From assembly GCF_026212465.1 (NCBI RefSeq), contig NC_080059.1, positions 20,182,156 through 20,246,155 of the forward strand: a stretch of 64,000 nt of DNA, in the 5' to 3' direction. The notes beneath the pieces are model-generated. The model was not told the DNA's origin. It saw only the letters and a program-made list of their open reading frames with translations, and did not search any database. The DNA comes from Amaranthus tricolor. Lineage: Eukaryota; Streptophyta; Magnoliopsida; Caryophyllales; Amaranthaceae. Below, piece after piece: positions 1 to 13,620 of this stretch. Each line of letters starts with the position of its first letter. The first letter of the stretch is position 1. A program made the translations under genes and the position numbers.

Positions 1-66
1 AAATATTAATGTATTAGAATATTATAAGAATAAAAATTTATAGCCACTAGTACGCAATGAAGGTAC

Positions 67-558
67 CTCAAAAAATGGCCAATATTTTGAGTCGTTTGCT
101 ATTTTTTCTGGAACATCATTCAAGTCTTGGAAAGGTTTAATAATCTCCGTGGATAACATAATCAGCGCTTGTAATACTTTTCGAAAGTATTTGCTAATTG
201 TCGCTAGACCATGCTGAAACTTATCGGCTGTTGTGCGGTATGAAGCCCCTTTAGCCAATATATATAAGGCAATTCCAATTTGCTCAGCGACTAATATGTA
301 TCTACCATCCGATAGCCAGCCTTTATACTCTACCTATTGGACTAGTTTAATAAATATGGCTCTATCCAATCTTAATTGTTCCCTACATAAATCAGGATGA
401 ATATTCAATAATCTATGTATGTAATCGCAACCTGGTTCTCCCCCGACTCTCAAAGGTCGTCGTTCGAGTGGAGTGAGCAGTCTCTTTAACTCCTCTAGTG
501 CAATGATCATGGTACATGTTCGCACTCGAATAATGTCCATCCTATAGTGTAAAAACAA
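67..558 (-). pseudogene. PIF/Harbinger transposase, N-terminal exon, interrupted
   Basis: The reading frame encodes the helical N-terminal region (DUF8040 type) that precedes the DDE nuclease of plant HARBI1-like transposases. Recognisable stretches are HRLLNIHPDLCREQLRLD, a G-Y-I-L-V-A-E-Q-I segment, and DKFQHGLATISKYFRKVLQAL. One in-frame TAG at 334-336 splits the frame; reading continues in the same frame on both sides, so it is a point nonsense change and not a frameshift. The frame leaves homology after a GAG codon that is followed by GT (65-66), a plausible splice donor, so the DDE nuclease exons should lie to the left of the window. It lies 264 bases downstream of the Myb-like ORF on the same strand, the usual two-gene layout of PIF/Harbinger elements. 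No terminal repeats were identified. Confidence 0.75.
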
Positions 559-821
559 TGCAATAACATATATTTAATAAATATTAAACTTAAATTTTAT
601 AGAGCCATATGATAAATAGCATCGCTAAGTACAAGATTAATACAAAAGTTGCTCCAATTACGTTAATGTCAAGCTTTATGGAGCCATATGATTGGATTAC
701 TAAGTACTAGTACTAGAATAATATAGAAGGCTTTATAGAGCCATTTGTTAGAAATATGACAACTAACTTTTAGATCAATGCAAAAGTGGCTCTAACTAAA
801 TTAAGATGCTATAAAATAGAT

Positions 822-1805
822 TTATGGAGAAGTAGAGACACATTCTAATTCAGGTAGATTAATATCAAATGCCGTCTTCAAGAACATAAGTTTTTGTTGA
901 TTTGATGACAATGCTAGAAAATAGTCACCATTGTCTCCTGCACGTAGGAATTGCATACATTTAAAAATAAACTCTTCACCCTTTTCTTTGACTTCCTTAA
1001 GATCATTTAGAGCTGTAGCAACTTGAGAGTGTTTGGAAGCTTCAAGAGATGGCGACCCAGATAAAATGGACATTTTGAGTATCTCTAAACAAGTCTCAAG
1101 ATCGGTCTTAGCTTTTTTAGAGCTACTTGTACTCCCTACATTCTTACGTTTCCCCTTTGACTTGGTTGTGGGTGGACTTTTGCTCTCTTCATGACCAGAG
1201 TCACACTTTTCCTCTCCTAATTTTGTTTCAAAACAATCATCACTATCACCAGTTTCTTCGGTATCATTTCCATCACCTTCCCCTAAAAGTGATTTACCAC
1301 TCTCACATCCAGGAGAATAACTATATTTGCTAGTTGCAAAAGATCCACTATAAAGACTACGTAGCAATGCCAAATTAGCTAAAGGCTTCTTCAAGAACCT
1401 GGCAGGTATGCCTTTATGTTTCTGTTTACACAAATAAAATAATATAACTACCTTATAAACACCTAAATTAATTTTATCAACAAGCATTCAAGTATTTTTT
1501 ACCTCCACAAATCCAGCCCATCTATCATCTTGGTCAACTTGTGGACATCCACTCTCGGGATCAAATGAAAGACCAGTCCACTTCAATTCCATCTCATTCC
1601 ATATTTTAAATTGTGCTTTCAAGTCATCATACTTATTTCTAGCTTGTTTATCATTAAAATTTTTTCCGGTTGCTACATTTAAACCTTGAACAATTTTTGC
1701 CCAATTTGTTTTGCGTCCACTTGATCCTGCTTTTAATTGGATACAAATCTCCAAGAATTTTTTAGTATCTTGCTCACTCCATGAGAGTCTCTCTTTGGGA
1801 GCCAT
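822..1805 (-). CDS. PIF/Harbinger ORF1: Myb/SANT-like DNA-binding protein
   Basis: Exon 1 (1503-1805) starts with ATG and encodes about 100 residues of a Myb_DNA-bind_3 domain: LSWSEQDTKKFLEICIQ, then K-T-N-W-A-K-I-V, NDKQARNKYDDLKAQFKIW, and TGLSFDPESG before D-D-R-W-A-G-F. A GT-AG intron of 81 nt (1422-1502) joins it to exon 2 (822-1421), which continues with HKGIPARFLKKPLANLALL, an acidic and serine-rich linker, a basic patch (KSKGKRK, SSKKAK) that could act as a nuclear localisation signal, and a C-terminal helical region. No internal stop is seen across the spliced frame. In this transposon superfamily the ORF1 protein binds element DNA and helps import the transposase. A host LIMYB-type gene is the alternative, but the adjacent transposase fragment on the same strand favours a transposon gene. 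Confidence 0.75.
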
Positions 1806-2097
1806 ATACTTTGCTCACCACAAACATAAAATGAGCTAGATTAATTTTATTTAAAAAAAAAATCACCCAAGACTACAAAAATATATTCCTAAGAAGCATA
1901 ATATGACCTGTGTTGTTCATAGCACATCCTAACCCATCTCACATTGATATAATAAAAAAAAACTACAAAAATTTACAAAAGATCTACAAAAAAATACATA
2001 AATATATACACGCATATCACTATCATCCAAAATGTGAACACAAAGCATGACATCAAGAAGGCAAAGATATATTGTATAATAAAAAATCTACAAATAA

Positions 2098-3165
<1,068 letters not shown>

Positions 3166-3168
3166 GTA

Positions 3169-3303
3169 TGGTTTGATCTGATCTGGTCTGATCTGGTCTG
3201 GTCTGATCTGATCTGATCTGGTCTGGTCTGATCTGGTCTGGTCTGATCTGAAACTTTATGATCTGATCTGAATAGTTCTGGTCTGATCTGGTCTGATCTG
3301 ATT
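3169..3303. repeat. GATCTG/GTCTG minisatellite
   Basis: Irregular tandem mixture of the pentamers GATCT and GGTCT (units such as tgatctggtc), ending just before the mariner remnant. A degenerate relative built on gatttgatat occurs around 47070-47400. Confidence 0.9.
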
Positions 3304-3353
3304 CCAATAAGAATAAGTAATAAGTCAAAAAAATAAGTTGAAGAGAACACCTT

Positions 3354-4015
3354 CATACTGTGGGATAGGAAGATAGGTATATTCCCTTTAATAGAGAAAC
3401 AACGTGCAATTAGAAGTTCAGGCAACATACCAGCAGGTACACCAGAATTGAAAGCAATTACAAAAGTCATAAGGAATGTCATCAAGCAAAAGTTAATCAC
3501 TGAAGTGTTACCAGCAATCAGATTAAAATGGCCCAGCTAATGGAGTCAGGGACATATGGATTCAATAAGACAATGCAAGGCCACACATATTAACAGATGA
3601 TCATGCATTAAATAAAGCTGCAACACAAGGTGGGTTCAATATCAGACTAGTTTGCCAACCAACTTCTAATCCTGTAATGAACATTTTGGATTTAAGTCTA
3701 TTTAATGCTATTCAGTCTATTCGATTAAGAGAATTTCCTAGGGACTTGCCAACTTTGATTAACGCAGTAACTAATGCATATGATACTTTTAATCCAAGAC
3801 TTTTGAATTACTTATGGATTCAATATCAGTTATGCATGCGTGAGGTACTTAAAGTTAGGGGTGGTAATAATTACAAGCAAACACACATGGGAAAGAAAAG
3901 GTTGGACAGGTTGGGTGAATTGCCAAATCAACTTAAAGTTCCTTCGGAACTAATAGATTCGGCACATCAATTTTTATGTCACGGTATAATTAATCTTAAA
4001 TGTTCTTCCACATGA
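3354..4015 (+). pseudogene. Plant mariner-like (D39D) transposase, C-terminal half, decayed
   Basis: Translation recovers the catalytic half of a plant mariner-like transposase: K-I-G-I-F-P, then PAIRLKWP, a W-I-Q-stop-DNARPHI block, GGFNIRLVCQP, MNILDLSLFNAIQS, and a C-terminal NNYKQTHMGKKRLDRLG. The two visible catalytic aspartates (codons at 3569 and 3689) are separated by 39 residues, the spacing typical of plant mariner elements. It is dead: a 1-base insertion near 3530 shifts frame, and an in-frame TAA at 3566-3568 sits directly before the first aspartate, where Q is the family norm. The N-terminal HTH half and first Asp region are missing; the homology stops near the minisatellite on the left. 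A second fossil of the same family lies at 31286-31760. Confidence 0.85.
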
Positions 4016-4102
4016 TGAAGATTAAGATTAATTATCTGTAGGAAGTGACTTTTTGTACATGTGAACTAACCCTCTTATTTTTTTGTCAAGGGTTAAACAT
4101 TA

Positions 4103-4219
4103 TAGGCTACATGGAAGATGAAGCATTTTGTAAAGCATTGAAAGGCTACATGTAAGATGAAGCATTTTGTAAAGCATTGAAAGACTATATGTTAGATAAA
4201 GCATTTTGTAAAGCAATGA
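4103..4219. repeat. 39-bp tandem repeat, three units
   Basis: Three copies of a unit containing gaagcattttgtaaagca start 39 bases apart (the gcattttgt anchors are at 4123, 4162 and 4201). It lies in the region downstream of the mariner transposase; the second mariner copy has only one degenerate unit at the equivalent place. Confidence 0.85.
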
Positions 4220-6893
4220 TAGGAACACATAATATTTTGTAATCATACACATTCATTCAACATTGATCACATCACTTAACATCCCTTGTTTACGCACCGC
4301 TCCAAATAAGTCATCGAGGTGGTTTTAAATGATTAATTTAATTAACATCATTCATCATTGTATCCCCAAGTTTCACTTATGTCATTTCTCTCATGAAGAA
4401 AGGTTTAACATCATTTAATTAGCACACAAGTAACAAGGTTCAACCTCATCTTGAGTAATCACAAGTGGCAATGAAACCAAACATATCTAGGGTTTTCCAT
4501 AATTAAAAAGATTATTGACATTGCCATTTGAAAATGAAAAACATACAATATTGTGTTACAACTAAAACAGATAAAGAAAGTAATTGACGTGGCAATGTTG
4601 TTAAATCTCATTCACTAAATTGGCATGAAACAAAGATATTGTTTATGAATCAGCCTCATTTATAGTCAACCCAAGGTGGCAATGATTATTGTTCAAATAG
4701 ATAAAAAGTGGGAGAACCTAATGAGAAGAGAGACACAAGGAGAAACGGGAGAAAGGCAACAGAAAAACAGGAGAAATAAGAGAAAACATAAGAAAAGAGT
4801 GAAAAAGGGAAAAGAATGAAAATAAGGGAAAAGAAAGAAATCACAAACTTCCCATCAAATCTCGTTTTGAAAATTTTATTTTGTTTACTGATTCAAAAAA
4901 GATATTCCTCAATTGATTTTTTCCAAGCCCAAAAATATATAGTAATTATTAATATGAAAGCCCTGTTGTTCTTTTCTTGTTTTTCCCTGTCTTTTCTTTT
5001 TTATTTTGTAAATTGGGAATATTATTGATAAATACACTAATAATATAATAGACTAAAACCGCTAGCATAAAAAAACTTTGGGAGGGGAGGAGATAAAGCC
5101 ATAGAAGGAGAAAACCATGAATTAGGCCACTCAAGTTAAAAGTATAGGAGTTGTCTATGTTGACAACACCCATTGTTATCACTATCTTAGTGATGTTACA
5201 CCATCATAACATACACACTAATTTTACAAACACATTATTACTACTAATACCAAAACCACTAACTTTAATATATGCTACGACTTATTCTCCTGCAATTTAT
5301 TTAAACTTCAACTGTATGTTGTTATACCTTTTTTAGACCATAATTCTACGCTAATTGAATATGTTGCACGTAGCTATGGCAGCTATAATGCTGCAGCAGA
5401 AAAACTTAGCAGCTCCTACTACAAAGTTTGTTGCACCTCTTAATCAATATATGTTGCAATTTCATTACATCCCATCCCTTCTTAGGTACTTACAACAACA
5501 CATGCACATTCAATACTCAAAGCAAGAAGTTTCACGAATGAAAATAATGTATTTCAATTTAGCTATAAGAACTAAGGACAATTGTAGATAAAAGACAACA
5601 ATATAGTCGCACATTAAATGTTTTACTTGATTTTCTCAACAACAAAGCTTGTGTTAAGGATGAAATTAAGAACCCGCTGGTATATTTAAGTAGTTGAAAT
5701 CAAAGAGTAAGCAATCAATCAAGATCTGCACTACCCACTAACCAAACTAAAGCATTTGCAAGTTATAATATGCAAGCCAACTTAAAGGCCCCAGAATATT
5801 TGATTGGAAGAGGTGCTACAGTTGACTTATAAATTTTGCTGATGAGTGCTATGGCAGTAGGAGTACACAAATAATGAATTGATTTCAATGAAGTATACAG
5901 AAAATCCCAAATGGAAAGAGGATCATCAAAATAAAAAAATAAATGAAAAGAAATATAAACCCAAAAGTGACAATAAATAGGATACTTATGAGAAAGCACA
6001 AACAATATGTTCCAAATTTTGAAACAATGTGCAATTCCTCGTAAATCAACAACCAATCTAAACCCTGGAATCAACAAACCATGTGTGTGAACAAAATAAT
6101 TCACAATAGCCTACAAATAAAACTGCAATCGAAACATTTTGTATTCTTTGTGTATATGTTTCTAACACAGTCTGAAATTTCAATAAAGATACATAATCAC
6201 TACAAAGACAAAAAATATGGATGATAATACTCTAATAAATTAACTTTAGTGCAAAACTCTAAAGCAAAGCATTCTAATTTATCTATACCCTCAAGGCCCA
6301 ATTCAAGCAATTTCAAGTATCCTCTTGGCTATAGAAGTTCACCAACAATTACGTCTAATTTGCTCAAGCCTATTTCAACCATATGAACACGTCGACCTTA
6401 CTACAGTCACTTCAAAAGGCCAGATCAAGATAGAGAAGAAAAGGCATGTTACAATAATACTTTCAATCCGTGCCAGTTGTCCTCATTTGGTAGCAAAGTG
6501 CGTTATAATTTTACCTATGATTATCAAAAAACCATAATGTAACTTTATATAAGTTAATTTGAAAAATTATTTACCAAAATATAGCAAACTTTGACTTTAA
6601 TAGTAAAAAAATCATAATGAGAATGAACAACCAAGCAATAACAATGAATGGAACAAAAAACAAAATCCAACAAACAACATCCAAGCTAGGAAAAATCCAA
6701 TAAAACCCCCCTTCAAAAAGAGGGGAAAAATGGAAATAAAAACGCATCTAAAATGAGTGCTCATCTTCGATTCGGCATTGAAGCAAATTAGACTAAATAA
6801 AAAGAACAAACAAAATCAAATTGGAAACAATAAAAAAAACGTTTTTTTTCAATATAAATCAAACGAAATCAAACTAAAGCAAACCAAATTATA
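4220..6893. other. Intergenic, no gene recognised
   Basis: AT-rich sequence. 4260-4390 (phrases such as gaggtggtttta and ccaagtttcacttatgt) matches DNA downstream of the other mariner fossil and is probably mariner 3' flank. 4690-4830 is a purine-rich (GA) stretch. Open frames at 5355-5591 and 5763-6104 show no recognisable motif and no convincing codon bias; I do not call them genes. Confidence 0.55.
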
Positions 6894-8857
6894 CTCCCTC
6901 CCATTCTAACTACTTAACCTTTTTCACATATATCGAGGCAACATTTTAACCTTTAATATCTCTAATTATGCATGATTAAAAATTATAAAAATTTAATATT
7001 AATAATCTTTGCATTGAGATGAATAAAATAAGATCCCATATTGTAACAGGAGCGGCAATCTCAACATAATTAACATTTAATAATAATGTTTAATACAAGA
7101 ATATTGCAGAAGTCTCAAAATGCCAAACTGTAAAATCTTTAAATCATAAAAACTGAAACTGTTTAAAACAAAAGTATAACATCTAATAAGAAATATTGTT
7201 TGCTAAAAATGGAAAAAAATACATCATCATCAAGTCATTAATAAAGATACAAAAAGCAGCTAAGTTCTCGATAAATAGTAATTGTTGCGGCCTGGATCGG
7301 AACTTGAACTAAATCCTACAAATTGCTGTCATCCATGATACGGATGACATCCGATTGAATCGATCAGAGCTTAACGCCGAGCATAACTTCCTATCCAACT
7401 CAAAATATGAAAATTATACGCTACATTTACAAAATAATAATTTAAGTACGAACTTATGATTAATTAATATCACCGTATACTTTTACCATATTTTTTTTCT
7501 GTTCCATACTTTTAAGTCATTAAGATACCATTCTCAATCCTGATAGAAGTACGTTATTGCCACTTATACAATTCAGTAATTTTAATACTTAAGTAAGTTC
7601 ATTTGGTTAATACTCATAACCGTACCATGCATCATAGCATCGACACTAATCAAGTTTATCACTGATCAATAAGCACATCAATATGACACCTGATATATGT
7701 AAAGGTCTGGTTAGGTGAGGACCGTAGTCCTAAACCCTAACTATGGTGGGAGTCGTCACCCGTCCAATACAATTTTTGCTCGAGCTCTACAGGATAGGTA
7801 GCTAACCCCCTGTCTTACACCGCATTTTACGTGCTGGCCAACACGGGCGCCGGGATTTTAGATTTTAATATTCTATCAATAGTCTCCAAATTGATACTTT
7901 CCACAAGTAGCTACTAAAATCTATTTCTCTTTAAATAAGTTCCCAAAATCAACATTTCCAACTTTACAATAAATAAAACTTTATTCTCTTCAAAAAAAAA
8001 ATCAAATATTCTAATTAAATTCAAGTTAAAATTGCATTATATGGATAAGTTTCCAAAATTCTACATGTTCACCGAAAATCAATATTTCAAGTTTAGAAAA
8101 ATATGTAAACTTGTAATTTCACAAAAATCAATATCTCTAGTTTAAAAAACAAGTCAAACTTATAATTTTCACAAAAGTCAATATTTCTAATTATAAAACA
8201 AGTAAAACTTGTAATTTAACAAAATCAATATATCACACATAGTTTGAGCGGCAAGTTTACTAAAAATACTTTTACATAAATTTTGGTCAAATAGTTAGCA
8301 AATAAAATATTTTGTACTAAATAGTGATTAAAAGTTAGTTTTATTATGAAATCTCATGTATTGAAGAAAAACATTTCAATATTTAATAACTTATTAAAAT
8401 TTCTCAATCTTTTTACACAAAAATAGTTGTAATAATTTAAAATAGTAAATCAAACTCTTTTATTTTTATTATACGATAGTGGTCGAATGACCTATGAGTG
8501 TTTTGGGCCCTTTTCACATAAAAAGAATGACTTAATTTAATTTATCATACTAAATCCTAAATTTAAATAATTAACATAATCACTTACAAAAATAAAAACT
8601 TTACGCAATAACATAGAAATTTACTATAACTTTAAGGATAAACTTAAATCTCAAAATAAAGTATATAACAATATTTTTAATATAATCAGACTTAGTAAAA
8701 TACGTTCATAAAATAACTTATTACCTTATAAACTTGTTTGAAGGCTAACATAAACATATTAATAAAATTCTAACATAAAAAAATAATAACATTCCTAATG
8801 TAACACTTAACTCATAAACATACTAACACTAGTTTATAACATAAAACATACTTAATA

Positions 8858-9168
8858 CACTAGTGGAAAAAACCGTATTTGCTGCTAATCATTTGCTGCG
8901 GTTTATGTACATACGCAGCAATAAGTAGGAAAAAGAATTAGAAAAAAAAAAGAAAACATTAATTGCTGCGGTTTTGGGACTTAACCGCAGCAAATACGTA
9001 TGAGCAGCTTCAATTGCTGCGGTTAGGTATATGCTCGCAGCAAAAAATCACATTTAATTGCTCCGATTCTTCATTACCCGCAGCAAATAACCCTTATTCA
9101 ATAACCTTTAAAATTCATCAGCATTAATTGTTGCGGTTTATCTTATTGACCGCAGCAAATAGGGTTTC
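8858..9168. repeat. CACTA-1 left terminal and subterminal repeats
   Basis: After the CACTAG terminus there are repeated facing pairs of TTGCTGCGGTTT and CCGCAGCAAAT (for example near 8965-8996, 9013-9047 and 9127-9162). They form imperfect hairpins. In CACTA elements such subterminal motifs are the binding sites of the element's TNPA-type protein and, with the TIR, define the ends used in transposition. Confidence 0.85.
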
Positions 9169-9179
9169 AAAATGGCTCC

Positions 9180-10161
9180 TTGCATTTGCTCTAACGTTTA
9201 TATTTTCATAATATAACCCTTAAGCTTCTGTTTCATTCTTCAAAACAAACGCACGCACAGCAGTTCTTCTGTTTCATTCATAAACTATAATTCTTCAAAC
9301 TTCATCTTCTTCAAACATCATCGAACATTATCAAACTTTCTAGAATTCTTCAAACCCTTAATCTTCTTCAAACATCGAACATCATCATCTTCTTCAAACA
9401 GCCGTTCCATTCCAGAATTCTCTCAAACTTCTCTTGTTCATTATCAAACTTAAAACATCGAACATTCTTCAAAACATTCTTCAAACTTCAAACTTCATTA
9501 TCGAACATTCTTATATTGTTCTTCAAGGTATTATTTTTTCAAGCTTAATTTAAATTCTTCAACTTCATTATGTTTTAGGGATTTAGTTTTTTTATACTAA
9601 TTTTTTTTCATTGTATAGGTTATACTAACCCACCAAAACCCACGAAATTCAAGGTATCATTTTCATTTTGATTTTGTAAGTTAGGTTTAAATTTGTCATA
9701 CTTTATGAATGTATATGTTGTTGTTGTTTTTAAGTTTTAAATTTATCATATATATCATGGTTTGTTATATTTTTAAGTAGTTTCTTCATTTTATTTATCA
9801 ATGTGTGTGTTTTTTATGTTTTAAATTTATCATAATTTATTTCTAGTTTGTAAATTAGGTTTAATTAGCGTTGTTTATGGTTAAATGAATGAATGAGTTG
9901 TTGATATGAATGTTAATTAGTTGTCCAAATTTATGAATGTGATTTTATTTTTATTTTTTTTATATGAATATTATTAATTATAGTTACTATAATAAACATC
10001 ATTTGGATAGTGTTAAATGAACATTGTGTTATTATTTGGATTAATTAGTGTTAAATGAATGATTATTACTTAATTTTGTGGTTATTTAGAGTTCGTTAAG
10101 TATATATGTTTAAAAGTTGTGTATTAATTTTGTTTTGAATCAATTAATCACACTAATTAGG
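9180..10161 (+). promoter_or_regulatory. CACTA-1 transposase promoter/leader region
   Basis: No long frame. 9230-9530 is a pyrimidine-rich leader built of variants of ttcttcaaac and catcgaac. Possible 5' UTR splice signals follow: a donor at caag|gtatta near 9527, an acceptor ttgtatag near 9618, and another donor caag|gtatca near 9652. An upstream, intron-containing untranslated leader for the transposase is likely; the transcription start cannot be fixed. Confidence 0.5.
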
Positions 10162-13100
10162 ATGACAAACGATCGTTCTTGGATGTATGGAAGCATTGAA
10201 TCGTCGGAATTTATTGATGGCGTATTAGAAATTTGTAGTATTGCGGTTGAACATCAAGTTAGGACGGGGGGAGTTGGTTTTTATTGCCCATGTGTCAGTT
10301 GTGGCAATGTATCAAAGGTAGATAGTGTTGATTTCCTTAGGGAGCACATACTTCGACGTGGGTTTAGGCCTCAATATCATGTTTGGGTTTGGCATGGTGA
10401 GGAGGGAGTTTACAAAGAGAAAAGTGTTGTTGAGGACGTCAATAATGTGGCCGATGTCAATGAGGATGTAGTAGATCATGTTGATGGGTATGAGACAGAT
10501 GAAGAGAATGTCGATGAGGATGTGGATCGTGTTGATGAGATGATGGAGGGAGTCGAGGATGAGTTAGGAAAACGTCCTCGTGTTTTTGACTTGTTGACAG
10601 AGGCTTCTCAAAAGCCTTTGTACCTTGGATGTACAAAGTTCACCAAACTAACAGCAGTGTTGACAATTTTCAACATTAAGTCAAAGTTCAATTGGAGTGA
10701 CGCTAGTTTCACAATGTTATTAGAAGCGTTAGGTGAGTTGCTTCCTGAGGGAAATGAACTTCCAAAGTCGACATATTATGCCAAAAAGCTCATGTGTCCT
10801 TTCGGCTTAGAGTACCAGAAGATTCATGCGTGTCCGAATGATTGTGTGTTGTATTGGAATGAAAACGAGAACTTAGAAGAGTGTCCTAGGTGTGGGTTAT
10901 CGCGCTACAAGCGTAAAGGGGCTCGAGATGCTAAAGGGCCCCCGGCTAAGGTATTGTGGTATCTTCCAATAATACCTAGATTCAAGCGCTTGTTTTCTAT
11001 AAAGAAAGATGCGTTAAATTTGAGGTGGCATGCAGATAGGGTGAAGAAAGGTCACTTGCTCACACATCCATCTGATTCTCCGGAGTGGAAGAGTATTGAT
11101 AGGTTGCATAAGACTTTTGGGGATGAGGTTCGTAATTTAAGGCTCGGACTGTGTACGGATGGAATGAACCCGTTCGGCAATCTTAGTTCTCAACATAGTA
11201 CTTGGCCGGTACTTTTAGTGATCTATAATTTGCCACCTTGGTTGTGTATGAAGCGTAAGTACATAATGCTTTCGCTTCTTATCTCGGGTCCTAAACAACC
11301 TGGCAATGACATAGATGTGTATCTTGCACCTCTCGTTGAGGATTTGAGAAAGATGTGGGATGAAGGCGTTTCAGTGTTTGATGCATATGCTAATGAGGAG
11401 TTCACCTTGCGTGCAATGCTTTTATGCACCGTTAATGATTTTCCGGCATATGGCAACTTATCGGGGTATAAGAACAAAGGGAAGAAAGCATGCCCGATAT
11501 GTATCGATGACATGGAATCCACGTGGATTTCTAAGTGCAAACACGTATTCATGCACCATCAAAAGTTCTTCCCACGAGACCACCAATATCGTAAGAAGAA
11601 GAAGTTGTTCAATGGGGAGGTTGAGGACCGTGTAGCTCGTCGACCGTTGACCGGTTATGAGGTTTATGAACAGGTTAAGGGAGTTGAGACTGTATTTGGT
11701 AAAACGGGGCAAGTGCAAGGGGGTGAAAACCGATTATGGAAAAAAGAATCAATCTTTTGGAAGCTTCCATATTGGAGAGATCTACAGGTTAGGCATTGTC
11801 TTGACGTTATGCATATAGAGAAAAATGTATGCGATGCCATACTCGGGACTCTCATGAACATTCCGGGTAAGACAAAAGATGTTAGGGCCGTGCCAGATTG
11901 GTTTGAATGTAAGGGTCTTCGTCCGGAGTTGTGGGCACATGTTAAGGTGAGTAAGAAAAGAAATAGAGCTGATGATGAAGTTGGTGGCAGTAATAAGAAG
12001 ATGCTTAATGACAAAGTTTATTTGCCTCCAGCTTGCTACACATTGTCCAAAGCAGAGAAGCGGACATTTTGTGAGTGTTGGGTACTCATCCAACATGAAG
12101 AGATTTGTTAGCCTAAATGGTGAGCTGAAGTTGGGAAGCATGAAATCTCACGATTGCCATGTAATGATGCAAATGTTCTTACCAATTGCAATCCGTGGAA
12201 TACTGCCAAAACATGTGAGATATGCTATTACCGAGCTATGTTCGTTCTTCAACACAATTTGTAGTAAAGTTCTTGATCCCTTTAAACTTGATGCACTTCA
12301 ACTCGACGTGATTGTAACTTTATGCAAGTTTGAGATGTATTTTCCACCTTCTTTCTTTGACATAATGGTTCATCTTATTGTCCAACTCGTTCGTGAGATC
12401 AAACTTTTGGGTCCAGTTTTTTTAAGGTGGTGTTATCCTTTTGAAAGACACATGGGTGTTTTACAAAACAAGGTGAGGAATCCAGCACAACCCGAGGGGA
12501 GTATGATTCAAGGCACTGTGAGCGATGAGATTAGTAACTTTATAGCCGAGTATTTGGCCATGGCAAAGCCTATTGAACTTCCCACCTCTAGACATGAAGG
12601 AAGGCTTGAGGGAAAAGGAACAATTGGCTCTAAATCGGTCACACCTCCTCGAGAAAGCCTTCTACAAGCACACTTGTATGTGTTGCATCATATTCCGGAA
12701 GTTCATCCTTTTTTGAGTGAGCATTTTGATATATTGCGCGCAAAACATCCTTCTAAAGGGGATAGGGCATTGATGCAGTTGCATAACAAGACGTTTATTA
12801 ATTGGTTTCATAATCGAGTAATATGCGAAGAACTCAAGGGTGTATCCGAAATTGTTAAGTGGTTAGCTTTTGGTCCTCGTGATGATGTCAACAAATATGA
12901 GGGTTACGATGTCAATGGCTTCACATTTTGGACTGAGGGTCAAGACAAGAAGTCATCGTATCTACAGAATAGTGGGGTTTCTATTTTGGCGTCATTTACA
13001 TTTTACGCGAGTGCGAAGGATCAAGCGCCGGTTGATGCTAAATTGGTATACTACGGGCGGGTACATGAAATATGGGAGCTTGACTACTCTACTTTCAATA

Positions 13101-13462
13101 TTGGTCTTTTCAAATGTAAGTGGGTAGATAATAATCGACGATGCATAAAAAATGACGACCCTCGTGGATTCACTCTTGTAGACTTAGCTCGTTTGCGTGA
13201 TAGTGAGGAGCCATTCATACTAGCCACACAAGCCAAGCAAGTATTCTACATTGTAGACCCGTCTGATAAAAAATGGTCTATTGTTGTACCGGGAAAAAGA
13301 AGCATTCTTGGTATAGGTGATGTTGAGGATGAGGAAGAATATGAAGCTTTTGAAGACTCCCCTCCCTTTATCAATCCAATATCAGTGGATCAAGATGATG
13401 TAGATGATGTAGATGTTGGTTATATGCGTGTAGATCACACGGAAGGAATACATTTGAATTAA
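10162..13462 (+). pseudogene. CACTA-1 TNP2-type transposase, frameshifted
   Basis: The chosen start, ATG at 10162, begins MTNDRSWMYGS, the standard opening of the Transpos_assoc domain, followed by cysteine clusters (YCPCVSCG). An acidic linker leads into the Transposase_21 (TNP2) core with ACPNDCVLYW, EECPRCG and the hallmark HCLDVMHIEKNVCDA near residue 544. DUF4218-type sequence follows (AIRGILPKHVRYAITELC), then DUF4216-type sequence (VDNNRRCIKNDD, FTLVDLARLR) and an acidic tail. The protein cuts and joins element ends in the nucleus. Relative to CACTA-2, 23 bp are missing at 12079/12080, which throws the frame and ends the first part at a stop at 12109-12111. The rest of the frame to 13462 is open. 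Otherwise the two copies are very similar in this region. Confidence 0.9.
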
Positions 13463-13503
13463 GTGATTCACAAGGTATGAATTTAAAGCTTTTAAAAGTT
13501 TTT

Positions 13504-13620
13504 TTGGCACTTGGTTTGTTTTGCATGAAACTTTGCACAGAACACTTATTTGTTATATATTATTGTGTTGAACGTACGTATTAGAATTGTAAATCATAGT
13601 CATATTCTTAATATTACTTA
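13504..13620. repeat. Stray diverged copy of the 169-bp repeat
   Basis: Between the two CACTA genes is a diverged single copy of the unit that forms the intronic array (shared phrases: tggtttgtt, gcacgaaactt-like, tatattattgtgttgaa, tagtcatat). CACTA-2 has the same stray copy at about 61430-61550. Confidence 0.75.

Noticed and set aside
5355..5591. Plus-strand frame of 78 residues
   Set aside because: No recognisable domain, and the surrounding DNA is non-coding.
5763..6104. Minus-strand frame of 113 residues as a membrane protein
   Set aside because: Hydrophobic content follows base composition (A-rich complement); no motif, start context or neighbour supports it.
12109..12111. Natural end of the transposase at 12111 with a separate second protein
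   Set aside because: CACTA-2 has 23 extra bases at the matching point that join the two frames, so the stop results from a deletion.
11223..12141. Minus-strand frames opposite the CACTA transposase
   Set aside because: Shadow frames of the real plus-strand gene; the same shadows appear at 63048-63827 in the other copy.
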